NCBI RefSeq assembly: GCF_009870755.1
Contig: NZ_WLZU01000015.1
Coordinates: 1-50,583 of the forward strand
Reading direction: 5' to 3'
Origin: Streptococcus halichoeri
GTDB taxonomy: Bacteria; Bacillota; Bacilli; Lactobacillales; Streptococcaceae
DNA length: 50,583 bases
Shown here one piece after another: positions 1 to 8,570 of the stretch; position 1 is the stretch's first letter; every line of letters begins with the position of its first letter. A program made the position numbers and the translations under genes. The notes under the pieces were generated by a model. That model was not told where the DNA came from. It worked only from the letters and a program-made list of their open reading frames with translations, and did not search any database.

Positions 1-71
1 GACTGCTCTTCCTCAAGGATGAGTTTTACAGCAGAGAGTTTGAAGGCTTTATCAAAGGTTTTTCTTGGCAT
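1..71 (-). CDS. IS3-family transposase OrfA, N-terminal part only
   Basis: Translation from the ATG at 71-69 gives [20 protein letters not shown] followed by EEQS. This is the typical opening of IS3-family OrfA proteins of the IS150/IS861 type, small helix-turn-helix proteins that bind the element ends and work with OrfB through a programmed frameshift. Only about 23 codons lie in the window, so it cannot be said whether the element is intact. Its importance here is that it interrupts the neighbouring thiolase gene. Family assignment rests on the N-terminal motif; the exact IS name is not determined. Confidence 0.75.
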   Translation of the reverse strand, partial: MPRKTFDKAFKLSAVKLILEEEQ

Positions 72-121
72 AATGACTTTTCCTCGTTTCCACTTAATTT
101 TGTGTCTACTTTATTATACCA
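1..121 (-). mobile_element. IS3-family insertion sequence, terminal fragment (continues beyond the window)
   Basis: Read on the minus strand, this stretch holds the terminal region and the first codons of a transposase OrfA. The right edge is placed near 121 because thiolase-like coding sequence begins immediately after it. The minus-strand TGGTATAAT at the edge looks like the extended -10 of the transposase promoter. The terminal repeat and target duplication cannot be checked because the other end lies outside the window. Confidence 0.75.
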
Positions 122-657
122 AGTCCAAATACCCTAAATTTGATACAACTACCGAAAAATTAGCAGCCTTGCGACCAGCCTTTTTGAAGGACAACGGAAC
201 GGTAACAGCAGGTAATGCTTCTGGAATTAATGATGGAGCTGCAGCGCTCTTGTTGATGAGTAAGGAAAAAGCTGGGGAGTTGGGCTTACCAATCTTGGCT
301 AGAATTGTTAGCTATGCTAGTGCTGGTGTGGATCCAAGTATTATGGGTTGCGGTCCGATTCCTGCGACACAAAAAGCCCTTGCAAAAGCACAATTAGCGA
401 TTGATGATATGGACTTAATTGAAGCAAATGAAGCTTTTGCGGCTCAGGCCTTGGCAGTCTCTAAAGACCTTGGATTTGATGATAACAAGGTTAATGTCAA
501 TGGTGGTGCAATTGCCCTAGGCCATCCAATTGGTGCTTCTGGTGCCCGTATTTTAGTGACTCTACTAGCAGAAATGGCTAAGCGTGATGCGCGCTATGGT
601 CTAGCCACACTCTGTATCGGTGGTGGACAAGGTCAAAGTTTAATTGTAGCAAGATAG
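122..657 (+). pseudogene. atoB: acetyl-CoA acetyltransferase (thiolase), 5'-truncated by an insertion sequence
   Basis: Thiolases of about 390 residues condense or cleave acetoacetyl-CoA. Only the C-terminal part remains, starting around [12 protein letters not shown] and running to the end (about 178 residues). It keeps the substrate-loop NEAFAAQA, the active-site histidine block [15 protein letters not shown] and the C-terminal cysteine block [10 protein letters not shown]. The N-terminal half with the acylated nucleophile cysteine is missing. An open frame runs on from the IS sequence (ATG at 19), so a hybrid 212-residue polypeptide could be made, but it could not be an active thiolase. 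atoD starts 11 bases downstream, so this was the first gene of an acetoacetate/butyrate operon. Confidence 0.9.
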
Positions 658-668
658 AAGGTAATCGT

Positions 669-1328
669 ATGAAAAAGAGTAAAACAATTTCAATCGCAGA
701 GGCTATCAGTCATATTAAAGATGGTGATACGATTATGGTGGGGGGGTTCATGGCTAATGGAACACCAGAAGCGTTAATTGATGCACTGGTGGAAAAAGGC
801 ACAAAAGACTTAACCTTAATTTGTAATGATGCGGGGTTCATTGACCGAGGAGTTGGCAAAATGGTTGCTGGACACCAATTTAAGATGATTTATGCGACCC
901 ATATTGGTTTAAACAAAGAGGCAGGACGACAGATGACTGCTGGAGAAACCACCGTCGAGCTCATCCCCCAAGGAACCTTTGCAGAGAAAATCCGGATCGG
1001 AGCTTATGGTATTGGAGGCTTCTACACACCAACTGGCGTAGGAACCTTGGTGGCTGAAGGAAAAGAAACGAAAACCATTAATGGCAGAACTTATCTGTTA
1101 GAATACCCATTTGAAGCAGATGTTGCCTTGATTTTTGCCAATAAGGCTGATGAACTTGGAAATCTACAGTATAGTGGGTCAGAAAATAATTTTAACCAGT
1201 TGATGGCAGCCTGTGCTAAGACTACGATTGTACAAGCCAGAGAAGTGGTGCCAGTCGGTGCCTTACAACCCGAATATGTTCACACGCCACATATTTTTGT
1301 GGACTATATTGTTGAAGAAGGAGCATAG
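669..1328 (+). CDS. atoD: acetate/acetoacetyl-CoA transferase, alpha subunit
   Basis: This is the alpha subunit (219 residues) of a family I CoA-transferase, which moves CoA between acetoacetyl-CoA or butyryl-CoA and a free short-chain acid in the cytosol. The family signature is visible near the N terminus: DGDTIMVGGFMANGTPE at about residues 18-34. The length is normal for AtoD/ScoA. A GAAGG ribosome-binding site precedes the ATG. The stop lies two bases before the beta-subunit gene, so the two are translationally coupled. With atoB destroyed upstream, expression now depends on a promoter in or beyond the insertion sequence, or on one inside the atoB remnant. Confidence 0.93.
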   Translation: MKKSKTISIAEAISHIKDGDTIMVGGFMANGTPEALIDALVEKGTKDLTLICNDAGFIDRGVGKMVAGHQFKMIYATHIGLNKEAGRQMTAGETTVELIPQGTFAEKIRIGAYGIGGFYTPTGVGTLVAEGKETKTINGRTYLLEYPFEADVALIFANKADELGNLQYSGSENNFNQLMAACAKTTIVQAREVVPVGALQPEYVHTPHIFVDYIVEEGA

Positions 1329-1330
1329 CT

Positions 1331-1978
1331 ATGGCCATTGAATTAAGTAAAGAAGAGATTCAAAATCGTATTGCAAAGCGTGTCGCACAAGAATTGACAG
1401 ATGTTGCTTTGGTTAATCTAGGAATTGGTTTACCAACAAAAGTAGCTAATTTTGTGCCTGACGATGTGACAGTTTATTTCCAATCTGAAAATGGCTTTAT
1501 TGGTTTAGGCCCCAAATCAGATGATCCCAAATCCGTGATTGTTAACGCAGGTGGTCAGCCTGTTACTGTTTATCCAGGCGCTGCTTTCTTTAATAGTGCC
1601 GATTCCTTTGGAATTATTCGCGGAGAACACGTTGATCTCACTGTTTTAGGTGCTTTGGAAGTCGCAGAAAATGGAGATATTGCCAACTACCTCATCCCGG
1701 GGAAAATGGTTCCTGGCATGGGTGGTGCAATGGACTTGTTAGTTGGCGCTAAAAAAGTGATTGTAGCGATGGAACATACCAATAAAGGTAGACATAAGCT
1801 TGTAAAAGCATGCACGTTACCTCTAACAGCAAAGGGGGTTGTTGATCTTATTATCACAGAAATGGGTGTGTTTAAAGTAACACCTGATGGTATTAAGGTG
1901 ATTGAAATTAGCGAAGGCTTCACTTTTGATGATATTCAAGCAGCAAGTGGGGTTGCTTTAAGTATGGCAAAAGGTTAG
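1331..1978 (+). CDS. atoA: acetate/acetoacetyl-CoA transferase, beta subunit
   Basis: The beta subunit (215 residues) carries the catalytic glutamate of the heteromeric CoA-transferase. The signature FQSENGFIG occurs at residues 50-58 and Glu53 is the expected CoA-accepting residue. The glycine-rich LVNLGIGLPTKVANFVP segment at 28-43 is also typical. An AAGGAG ribosome-binding site lies inside the end of atoD. It presumably feeds short-chain acids taken up by AtoE, encoded about 700 bases downstream, into CoA metabolism. Without thiolase the route to acetyl-CoA would be incomplete unless another thiolase exists elsewhere. Confidence 0.93.
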   Translation: MAIELSKEEIQNRIAKRVAQELTDVALVNLGIGLPTKVANFVPDDVTVYFQSENGFIGLGPKSDDPKSVIVNAGGQPVTVYPGAAFFNSADSFGIIRGEHVDLTVLGALEVAENGDIANYLIPGKMVPGMGGAMDLLVGAKKVIVAMEHTNKGRHKLVKACTLPLTAKGVVDLIITEMGVFKVTPDGIKVIEISEGFTFDDIQAASGVALSMAKG

Positions 1979-2195
1979 ATAGTCAGCTTCTGATAGTCTT
2001 TATATGAGTGCCTTAAGCTGGCCTGTCCTGGTATAGCTAGTTCTCTATTTCAGACTTGGCAGGCTACATTACTGAAAAAATCAAATGGGCTAGCCTTGCT
2101 CAGATAATGAAAGTAAACTGTAAACTCCTAAAGGAGTCAAGGCTTTCACGCTAGCCTGCCACAAAAGTTTGCTTTACAATTACGTGATTAACAAG

Positions 2196-2237
2196 AAAAA
2201 CCAGGTGTTTATACGTGTTAAGCATCTGGTTTTTTTA
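2196..2237 (+). terminator. rho-independent terminator after atoDA
   Basis: AAAAACCAGGTG pairs with CATCTGGTTTTT across a short loop, with one G-U pair, and is followed by a run of T. Confidence 0.8.
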
Positions 2238-2522
2238 TTTCTAAGTGATTGCTTCATCTGCCTATACTTCATACTCTTAACCCCCGTGATAAAGGCTATT
2301 GGAAGGATTTACAAGTTGAACGAACAGCTTATTGCTATCCTTCTTTGAAAATGGCTATCAGCATAGCTTGTTTGACTGCTCAAGTTCTTGGCCAACACGA
2401 GCTTTGGTTTGCCATAGTTAATTTTTCTCATTGTCACTTGATGGTGACTCTATTGTATGAGCTAGGCTTACGTCCATAAGAAGCATTTATGGCAGCAATA
2501 AAAAAGAGATAGTTGTTTATTT

Positions 2523-2536
2523 TGAAAACGCTGTCA
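2523..2536 (+). promoter_or_regulatory. candidate cre (CcpA) site upstream of atoE
   Basis: TGAAAACGCTGTCA matches 13 of 14 positions of the Gram-positive catabolite-responsive element TGNAARCGYTTWCA. It lies 141 bases before the atoE start. Confidence 0.6.
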
Positions 2537-2592
2537 TAATTGAGATGTGGATGAAAACTTTAAAAAAGTAACACAGACCTGGATGACAACCG

Positions 2593-2606
2593 ACGAAGCG
2601 CTTACA
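2593..2606 (+). promoter_or_regulatory. second candidate cre (CcpA) site upstream of atoE
   Basis: ACGAAGCGCTTACA matches the cre consensus at 12 of 14 positions, with only the first two bases off. It lies 70 bases after the first site and 71 bases before the atoE start, a position expected to repress transcription. Confidence 0.55.
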
Positions 2607-2676
2607 ACTACTCGTCAAAAAGATCGTGTGATAAATAGGGAAAAGTTCTTCAGACCATACGAAAGGAAAGAACAAC

Positions 2677-4083
2677 ATGAATGATATCAAAAGCAAAAAA
2701 AGATTTATGGATCGTTACATTGATGGCTTCATGAAATGGATGCCAGAGTCGCTGTTTATCTGTTTTATCCTAACCTTTTTAGTGGTAGCAATGGCTATAT
2801 TTATGACAGATAGTCCCTTGATTGGTGCAGAAAAAACAGGCGGAATTATCTATGGCTGGGTCAATGGTTTTTGGGGACTCTTATCATTTGCCATGCAGAT
2901 GACAGTGCTTTTGGCAACCGGAAATGCAGTCGCTAGTTCACCACCAGCTCATAAACTCTTTAAATTTTTAGCAAAACTACCTCAAACAAGGACGCAAATC
3001 TTTATCTTTTCAATCATTGTAGGATCTGTTTTTGGTTTCTTACATTGGGGATTAGGCATGATGGTGGCGATTGTATTTGGTAGAGAATTGCTCGTCCAAG
3101 CCCGACAAAAAGGAATTAAAGTTCACACCCCTTTGTTTGTTGCAACCTTATTCTTTACCTTTTTACCAGCAACTTCTGGTTTGTCAGGGGCAGCCGTTCT
3201 TTATTCGGCAACGCCAAACTATTTGCGCAACAGTGTTGCACAAGCCTATAAACAGGTGGTACCTGAAAGTGTTCCCTTAACAGAATCTGTTTTAAATGTT
3301 CCTTTCATCAGTCTTTTGATTGTGTGTATGCTAGTACCCCTTTGTTTTGCCTTGTTAGCACATCCAAAAGACGACGCTAAAATTATGGAACTGGATGATG
3401 AGATCTATCAAAATAGTATTAACGGGGCCTCACATATCGTCATTCCTAGAAATACACCAGCTGAGAAGATGAACGCTTCACGGGTGGTGATGTACCTTAT
3501 TGGTGGAGCCATTTTTGGTTACAGCCTCTATCACTTCTCAGTAGTGGGCTTATCTGGCCTTGATTTGAATAGTTTCAACTTCTTATTCCTTGGTCTAGGT
3601 TTATTACTTTGCGGTCAACAAGGTCCTGATTACTACGCGTCACTCTTTAAAGACGGCGTGATGTCTTCTTGGGGCTTAGTGCTTCAATTTCCCTTTTATG
3701 CCGGTATTTTTGGGATTATTCAAAGTACAGGTTTGGGACTAGAGATTTCTCACTTCTTTGTCAATATCTCAAATGGTACCACTTGGCCCGTTTTTGCTTA
3801 TATTTATTCAGCCTTGCTTAACATTGCAGTACCATCAGGTGGCTCTAAATTTGTGATTGAAGCGCCCTACATTGTCCCTGCAACGATTGAAGTTGGCAAT
3901 GATCTAGGGAAAATTTTACAAGCCTATCAACTGGGAGATGCGACAACTAACTTGATTGTGCCATTTTGGGCTCTGTCTTACCTGTCCAATTTCAAACTCA
4001 AATTTAACCAGATTGTGGCCTACACGATTCCATGTGTCTTAATTGTTTCAGGTCTGGTCATCGTTTATTTATTAGTCTTTTAA
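2677..4083 (+). CDS. atoE: short-chain fatty acid transporter
   Basis: A 468-residue, highly hydrophobic protein of the AtoE (SCFA_trans) family, which imports short-chain fatty acids such as acetoacetate or butyrate across the cytoplasmic membrane. The N terminus RFMDRYIDGFMKWMPESLFI is typical of the family, followed by around a dozen membrane segments. Segments such as HWGLGMMVAIVFGRELLVQA and NIAVPSGGSKFVIEAPYI fit the family core. A GAAAGGAAAG ribosome-binding site precedes the ATG. It is separated from atoDA by a terminator, so it is probably its own unit. The two cre-like sites suggest repression by CcpA when good sugars are present. Confidence 0.9.
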   Translation: MNDIKSKKRFMDRYIDGFMKWMPESLFICFILTFLVVAMAIFMTDSPLIGAEKTGGIIYGWVNGFWGLLSFAMQMTVLLATGNAVASSPPAHKLFKFLAKLPQTRTQIFIFSIIVGSVFGFLHWGLGMMVAIVFGRELLVQARQKGIKVHTPLFVATLFFTFLPATSGLSGAAVLYSATPNYLRNSVAQAYKQVVPESVPLTESVLNVPFISLLIVCMLVPLCFALLAHPKDDAKIMELDDEIYQNSINGASHIVIPRNTPAEKMNASRVVMYLIGGAIFGYSLYHFSVVGLSGLDLNSFNFLFLGLGLLLCGQQGPDYYASLFKDGVMSSWGLVLQFPFYAGIFGIIQSTGLGLEISHFFVNISNGTTWPVFAYIYSALLNIAVPSGGSKFVIEAPYIVPATIEVGNDLGKILQAYQLGDATTNLIVPFWALSYLSNFKLKFNQIVAYTIPCVLIVSGLVIVYLLVF

Positions 4084-4215
4084 ATAAGAAGAAAGTTAGC
4101 AAAGGCTGTGGACATCTGTGCCCCGACCTTTGGATGTTTGACAGCTAATTTGCCGATCTAAAGTGGCTGGTTATCGGCTACAAAGCTCTTTGCTCTTTGC
4201 TTTTAGCTGTCATAT

Positions 4216-4248
4216 TGCTTATTCTCTTAAAAGATAAGAGAATAAGCA
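4216..4248 (+). repeat. 14-bp perfect inverted repeat
   Basis: TGCTTATTCTCTTA is followed by a 5-base loop (AAAGA) and its exact complement TAAGAGAATAAGCA. No T-run follows, so it is not a standard terminator; it could be an operator, an RNA stem or a processing site. Confidence 0.7.
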
Positions 4249-4496
4249 TCACAAGGTTTGAAAATGAGAGTATTTTAATGTAATAAGAAGGATTCCTCTG
4301 AGATGCTTGACGTTACTTGAAATTAGGTCCTTGTACAAAACATAAGCTAAGAAATTCCTTGATAGGAAATGCCATAAACAGAATGTTTTTTGAACTTGCT
4401 GATGCTTCATGCTGCTTTAAAACTAACCTAGAGTTGCAGGAATGCAGTCTTGCTGCTTAATTTTTGACCAAGTAGCCATTATTTTACTTAAACCTA

Positions 4497-4528
4497 TTGT
4501 TAATCTTTTAACTTTATTGTAATATAAT
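4497..4528 (+). promoter_or_regulatory. probable promoter of the subtilase gene
   Basis: A perfect TATAAT at 4523-4528 lies 31 bases before the GTG start. The best -35 candidate (TTGTTA at 4497-4502) has a long 20-base spacer, so the -35 assignment is weak. Confidence 0.5.
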
Positions 4529-4559
4529 ATACAGACTTATTTTGAAGGGAAAACATATA

Positions 4560-7500
4560 GTGAACAACCGTCACTCGAAAAAAGCAATTTTAAAATTAAC
4601 ACTTATTACGACTAGTATTTTACTGATGCACTGTAATCAGATCCAAGCAGAAGAAAAGGCCGCAAATGCACAAGAGCAGGCAATGCCAGCTGTTAGTGAA
4701 ACTGTGGTCAAGGGTACAGTCTCTGTTGAAGATCTTGATTTAACCGCTGATCTTGATGGTAAAACCGAAGATGAACTATTAGAAGAACTATCAAAGGATC
4801 TTGATCTATCGACACTGGGACTTGGACTTGAGGATGAGGGGTTGACTAAGCCTGACGCAGCAGAGTCAACACTAGATTCTCCTAAAAATCAAGCTGACAA
4901 TCTAGATACATTAGCCTTAACTTTAGATGGTTCAGAAAGTACCCCAATTGCTTATGAGGAAGAAGGTGTTCCTGGTAGCAAGTCATTATTAACTGTTGTG
5001 GACCCTTCTAAGGTTACGGGATTACAAGCTGCAACTCAAAAAGGTGCAGGCACATTAGTGGCGATTATTGATACAGGTTTTGATGTTAATCATGAGATTT
5101 TCCGTATTGATCACCAAACCGACGGCAAACGCTTGCTTCGCACTAAGGAAGACTTTGAAAAATTAAAAGCTGAGCAAAATATTGCTTATGGGAAATGGAT
5201 TAATGATAAGATTGTTTTTGCTCATAATTATGATAAAAATACAGAAATCATTGGAAATGCAGCAGCGGCAATGGCAGACGTCTATGGACCAGAAGCCAGA
5301 AATATCCTACATGGTACGCATGTTGCAGGAATTTTAGCGGGAAATGGTAAGCGTCCAGCTGCAAATGGATTTTTGATGGAAGGATTAGCTGCGAATGCTC
5401 AGTTAATGCTGCTGCGGATTCCAGAAAGAATTGCTGCTGAACGTATGTCAGATAAATTTTCAGAATCTTATGCACAAGCAATTACTGATGCGGTCAACTT
5501 AGGAGCTCAAACCATCAATATGAGTCTTGGAAGAGCTGCAGACTCCCTTAATATTCTTAATGACAAGGTGAAAGCAGCATTACAATTAGCTGCCGAAAAA
5601 GGCGTAGCTCTTGTGGTTGCAGCTGGTAATGAGGGTGCCTTTGGCATGGATTACAGAAAGCCACGCGCTCTACATCCTGATTACGGGACTGTTAACAGCC
5701 CAGCCATTTCAGAGAATACTTTGAGTGTTGCTAGTTATGAGGCAGCAGCGACATTGAGTGAGGTGGTAGTAGCAACTGTTAATGGCGAGACTCTAAAAAT
5801 TCCTATTACAACCTCTAAACCTTTTAATAAGGGAAAAACTTACGATTTAGTCTATGCCCATTATGGTACAGAGCAAGATTTTGATGCCACAGCTTTCCAA
5901 GGAAAACTCGCTCTTATTGAGCGTGGTGGCGGCCTTGACTTTGCCACTAAGATCAGAAATGCCCAAAAAGCAGGAGTTGCTGGCGTAGTTATTTTCAATG
6001 ATCAGGTTAAAGAAGGTAATTTTCTTATTCCTTATCGAGAATTACCTGTGGGTGTGATGAGTAACTCAGCAGGTAATCGCTTAAAGAGCGGAGGTCCTAC
6101 TTTAACATTTAACCATGACTTTGAAGTTGTTGAGAGTGTGGGTGGTAATCGTATGTTGCCACAATCTAGTTGGGGTGTGACACCTGAAGGAAATATCAAG
6201 CCGGATATAACTGCCTCTGGTTATGAAATCTATTCATCAGCTTATAATAATGACTATCAAACCCTGTCTGGTACTAGTATGTCTGCTCCTCATGTAGCAG
6301 GAATTATGGCAATGCTTAAAAGCCACCTGGCAGAAAAATATAAGGATATGAACTTAACGCCTAAGCAATTGTTAGAAATGACTAAAAACATTCTAATGAG
6401 TTCGGCAACAGCCTTATATAGTCAAGATAGTCAGGCTTACTATTCACCTCGGCAACAAGGTGCAGGAGTAGTTGATGCAGAAAAAGCAATGGCCGCTCAC
6501 TACTATGTGACAGGAACTGATAGAAAAGCAAAAATTAATCTTAAACAAGTTGGTGACCAATTTGAAGTAATGGTTACAATCCATAATCTTGGAAAAGAAA
6601 ACAAAGATTTATTCTATCAGGTTAATGTGGTAACAGATCAGGTGGAAAATGGCGCCTTCACCCTCAAACCTCAAGCTCTACTGGATACTCCATGGCAAAA
6701 GGTCAGCCTAAGCGGCAAAGAGACTCAATTAAAATTCACCATTGATACCAGTCAATTCACTCAAAAATTAACAGAGCAAATGGCCAAGGGCTATTTCTTA
6801 GAAGGTTTTGTACGCTTTAAAGAAACTGAAACGAGTGCTACTGAATTAATGAGTATCCCATTTGTCGGTTTTAAAGGTGACTTTGCTAATTTAGATGCTC
6901 TTGAAGAGTCTATTTACAATAATCTTTCAAAGGGAACTTTCTACTACACTCCAAATCCTTCTGATCATAAAGACCAATTGGAATATAATGAAAATGCTCC
7001 ATTTGAGACCAATAACTATACTGCACTTCTGACACAGTCTGCCTCATGGGGTTATGTTGATTATGTTAATAATGATGGCGAGCTAGAATTAGCTCCAGAA
7101 AGTCCTAAGCGAATCATCTTAGGTACTTTTGAGCGTGATGTCAACGAACAAATGATACATGTCTTAGAAGTAGATGCAAACCATCAACCATACTTTGCGA
7201 TTTCACCTAATCAGGATGGTAACCGCGATGAGATTATCCCACAAGCCACATTCTTAAGAAATGTTAAAGATATTTCAGCTCAAGTTATTGACAAAGACGG
7301 AAACATTATTTGGGAAAGCGAATCAGTACCTTCTTATCGTAAAAATTTCTCTAATGATTCTACTCGAAATGCTGGTCATACACCGATGGAATTATTACAA
7401 TGGTCAGGTTTAGATAAAGCTGAAAAGATAGTAGCTGATGGTATGTACACTTATCGTTTACTTTATACCCCAGTTGCTGAAGGAGCAATTCAGCAAAAGA

Positions 7501-8204
7501 CTGATTTCCTTGTTCAAGTTAGCACGCAGGCCCCAATGCTGCCTTTAAGTGCTCACTTTGAGGACAATGATCGCACAGTCACTCTGGACTTGTCTAAAGA
7601 GGTGACTCAGACACCTGTCTACCGTGTTCAGCTAGTCTTGACCTATGTTTCAAATGATGAAGAGCTGGGTGAACAAACGCTTTATCACTACTTCCCAGTA
7701 GACAAAGACGGAAAAGTCCAGCTGCCAGAAATCATTCAAAGTGATGGTGAAGAGATTGCTGTTGCTCTTGAGCAATTAACAGTAGTTGTTGAAGACAAGG
7801 CTGGTAATTTTGCGACTGTGAAGCTATCAGATCTGCTCAATAAAGCTAAGGCTACTGATCCAGATAAAAACACTGATACACTCCCACAAGAACCTAACCA
7901 AGAAAAGCCAAAAGCGCCATCTGAGCAGCCGCAGCAAGGAAACGACTTGCCAAAAGTATCAGCTCCAGATGTTAACCCTAACCCAGCGAAGCCTTCTTTA
8001 GAAGAAGTAGGGGCAGAATCTAAAGCAAGCAAGTTAGACACAAAACCAGTACAGGTAACCGAGCTAACTGAAACAGCTACGCTGCAACAAGTCCTTCCTA
8101 ACACTGCAGATAAGAAGAGTCAGGGAATAATCGCTGGAATGCTTGCCCTGTTGACGAGCGGATTCCTCTTTAAACGGTCCAAGAAAAAATATGATGATCA
8201 GTAA
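4560..8204 (+). CDS. C5a-peptidase-like cell-wall-anchored subtilisin-family serine protease
   Basis: A secreted S8 protease related to streptococcal ScpA/ScpB. I prefer the GTG at 4560 because GAAGGGA lies nine bases upstream; an in-frame TTG at 4542 would add six residues. Numbered from that TTG: signal peptide ending near IQA|EE (residue 36), an acidic repetitive prodomain (about 60-140, rich in DLDL and EDE), catalytic Asp177 (DTG), His257 (HGTH), oxyanion Asn363 and Ser579 (GTSMSAP). A protease-associated insert sits between His and Ser (about 430-545), followed by Fn-type domains, a Pro-rich wall segment and the sorting motif LPNTA at 1185, then a hydrophobic stretch and KRSKKK tail. 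LPNTA replaces the usual LPXTG. Homology with ScpA is clear by eye, but cleavage of C5a is not shown. Confidence 0.9.
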   Translation: MNNRHSKKAILKLTLITTSILLMHCNQIQAEEKAANAQEQAMPAVSETVVKGTVSVEDLDLTADLDGKTEDELLEELSKDLDLSTLGLGLEDEGLTKPDAAESTLDSPKNQADNLDTLALTLDGSESTPIAYEEEGVPGSKSLLTVVDPSKVTGLQAATQKGAGTLVAIIDTGFDVNHEIFRIDHQTDGKRLLRTKEDFEKLKAEQNIAYGKWINDKIVFAHNYDKNTEIIGNAAAAMADVYGPEARNILHGTHVAGILAGNGKRPAANGFLMEGLAANAQLMLLRIPERIAAERMSDKFSESYAQAITDAVNLGAQTINMSLGRAADSLNILNDKVKAALQLAAEKGVALVVAAGNEGAFGMDYRKPRALHPDYGTVNSPAISENTLSVASYEAAATLSEVVVATVNGETLKIPITTSKPFNKGKTYDLVYAHYGTEQDFDATAFQGKLALIERGGGLDFATKIRNAQKAGVAGVVIFNDQVKEGNFLIPYRELPVGVMSNSAGNRLKSGGPTLTFNHDFEVVESVGGNRMLPQSSWGVTPEGNIKPDITASGYEIYSSAYNNDYQTLSGTSMSAPHVAGIMAMLKSHLAEKYKDMNLTPKQLLEMTKNILMSSATALYSQDSQAYYSPRQQGAGVVDAEKAMAAHYYVTGTDRKAKINLKQVGDQFEVMVTIHNLGKENKDLFYQVNVVTDQVENGAFTLKPQALLDTPWQKVSLSGKETQLKFTIDTSQFTQKLTEQMAKGYFLEGFVRFKETETSATELMSIPFVGFKGDFANLDALEESIYNNLSKGTFYYTPNPSDHKDQLEYNENAPFETNNYTALLTQSASWGYVDYVNNDGELELAPESPKRIILGTFERDVNEQMIHVLEVDANHQPYFAISPNQDGNRDEIIPQATFLRNVKDISAQVIDKDGNIIWESESVPSYRKNFSNDSTRNAGHTPMELLQWSGLDKAEKIVADGMYTYRLLYTPVAEGAIQQKTDFLVQVSTQAPMLPLSAHFEDNDRTVTLDLSKEVTQTPVYRVQLVLTYVSNDEELGEQTLYHYFPVDKDGKVQLPEIIQSDGEEIAVALEQLTVVVEDKAGNFATVKLSDLLNKAKATDPDKNTDTLPQEPNQEKPKAPSEQPQQGNDLPKVSAPDVNPNPAKPSLEEVGAESKASKLDTKPVQVTELTETATLQQVLPNTADKKSQGIIAGMLALLTSGFLFKRSKKKYDDQ

Positions 8205-8304
8205 GATCACAAACAAGTAAGCTTAAACACATTGTTAACTGCTGGTGTTGAGGGCTGCTAAACATTATCAAGCAAGGCAGTTATCAAGACACCACATGAA
8301 TACC

Positions 8305-8336
8305 CAGAAGGCTAAAATTTAGCCTTCTGTTTTTTA
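8305..8336 (+). terminator. rho-independent terminator of the subtilase gene
   Basis: CAGAAGGCTAAA and TTTAGCCTTCTG form a perfect 12-bp palindrome with one central base, followed by a T-run. The central bases must open to form the loop. Confidence 0.88.
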
Positions 8337-8514
8337 ATTTAAAGAGCTCAGTTCCTAAATGATGGGGCGGCAAGCGCAGTTTGGCACCAGTTTAAGGAAT
8401 AGCTGGCGCTGTTTACTTGCAATTTTCACATTTTTCGTAACCAAAGCAAAGCTTGGCAAACAGTCAGGTTTTATCTGCGATTTGCAAGAAAATGTCTCCA
8501 AGAAATCAATTTTG

Positions 8515-8523
8515 TGATAAAAT
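8515..8523 (+). promoter_or_regulatory. extended -10 promoter of the GT2 gene
   Basis: TGATAAAAT fits the TGnTAnnnT extended -10 form, 48 bases before the start codon. No clear -35 is seen. Confidence 0.45.
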
Positions 8524-8570
8524 AGATGAGTTAAATGGCATGAATGTGTAAATAAGGAGAAGGTGAGTTT

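Larger units (their letters stand above)
1979..2676 (+). other. gene-poor spacer between atoA and atoE
   Basis: About 700 bases without a convincing gene. It holds a factor-independent terminator (2196-2237) and two cre-like CcpA sites (2523-2536 and 2593-2606). A 76-codon open frame at 2249-2479 has no recognised family, no good ribosome-binding site and no clear start. It may be a decayed gene, but I cannot name it. Confidence 0.6.
4084..4541 (+). other. spacer with strong inverted repeats between atoE and the subtilase gene
   Basis: There is no open frame with coding character. It contains a nested hairpin (TGACAGCTAA at 4139-4148 with TTAGCTGTCA at 4203-4212, enclosing GCCGAT/ATCGGC), a separate 14-bp perfect inverted repeat at 4216-4248, and the subtilase promoter at the right end. 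Confidence 0.6.
8205..8570 (+). other. spacer between subtilase and GT2 gene
   Basis: It holds the terminator at 8305-8336 and the GT2 promoter near 8515. I see no gene or repeat in the rest. Confidence 0.6.

Noticed and set aside
2249..2479. 76-codon open frame between atoA and atoE
   Set aside because: There is no ribosome-binding site, no clear start codon and no recognised family; it may be decayed DNA but nothing supports a product.
7736..8104. 122-codon minus-strand open frame inside the protease gene
   Set aside because: It is the antisense of the Pro/Lys-rich wall segment, whose biased composition keeps the opposite strand open; it has Ser/Gly-rich nonsense composition.
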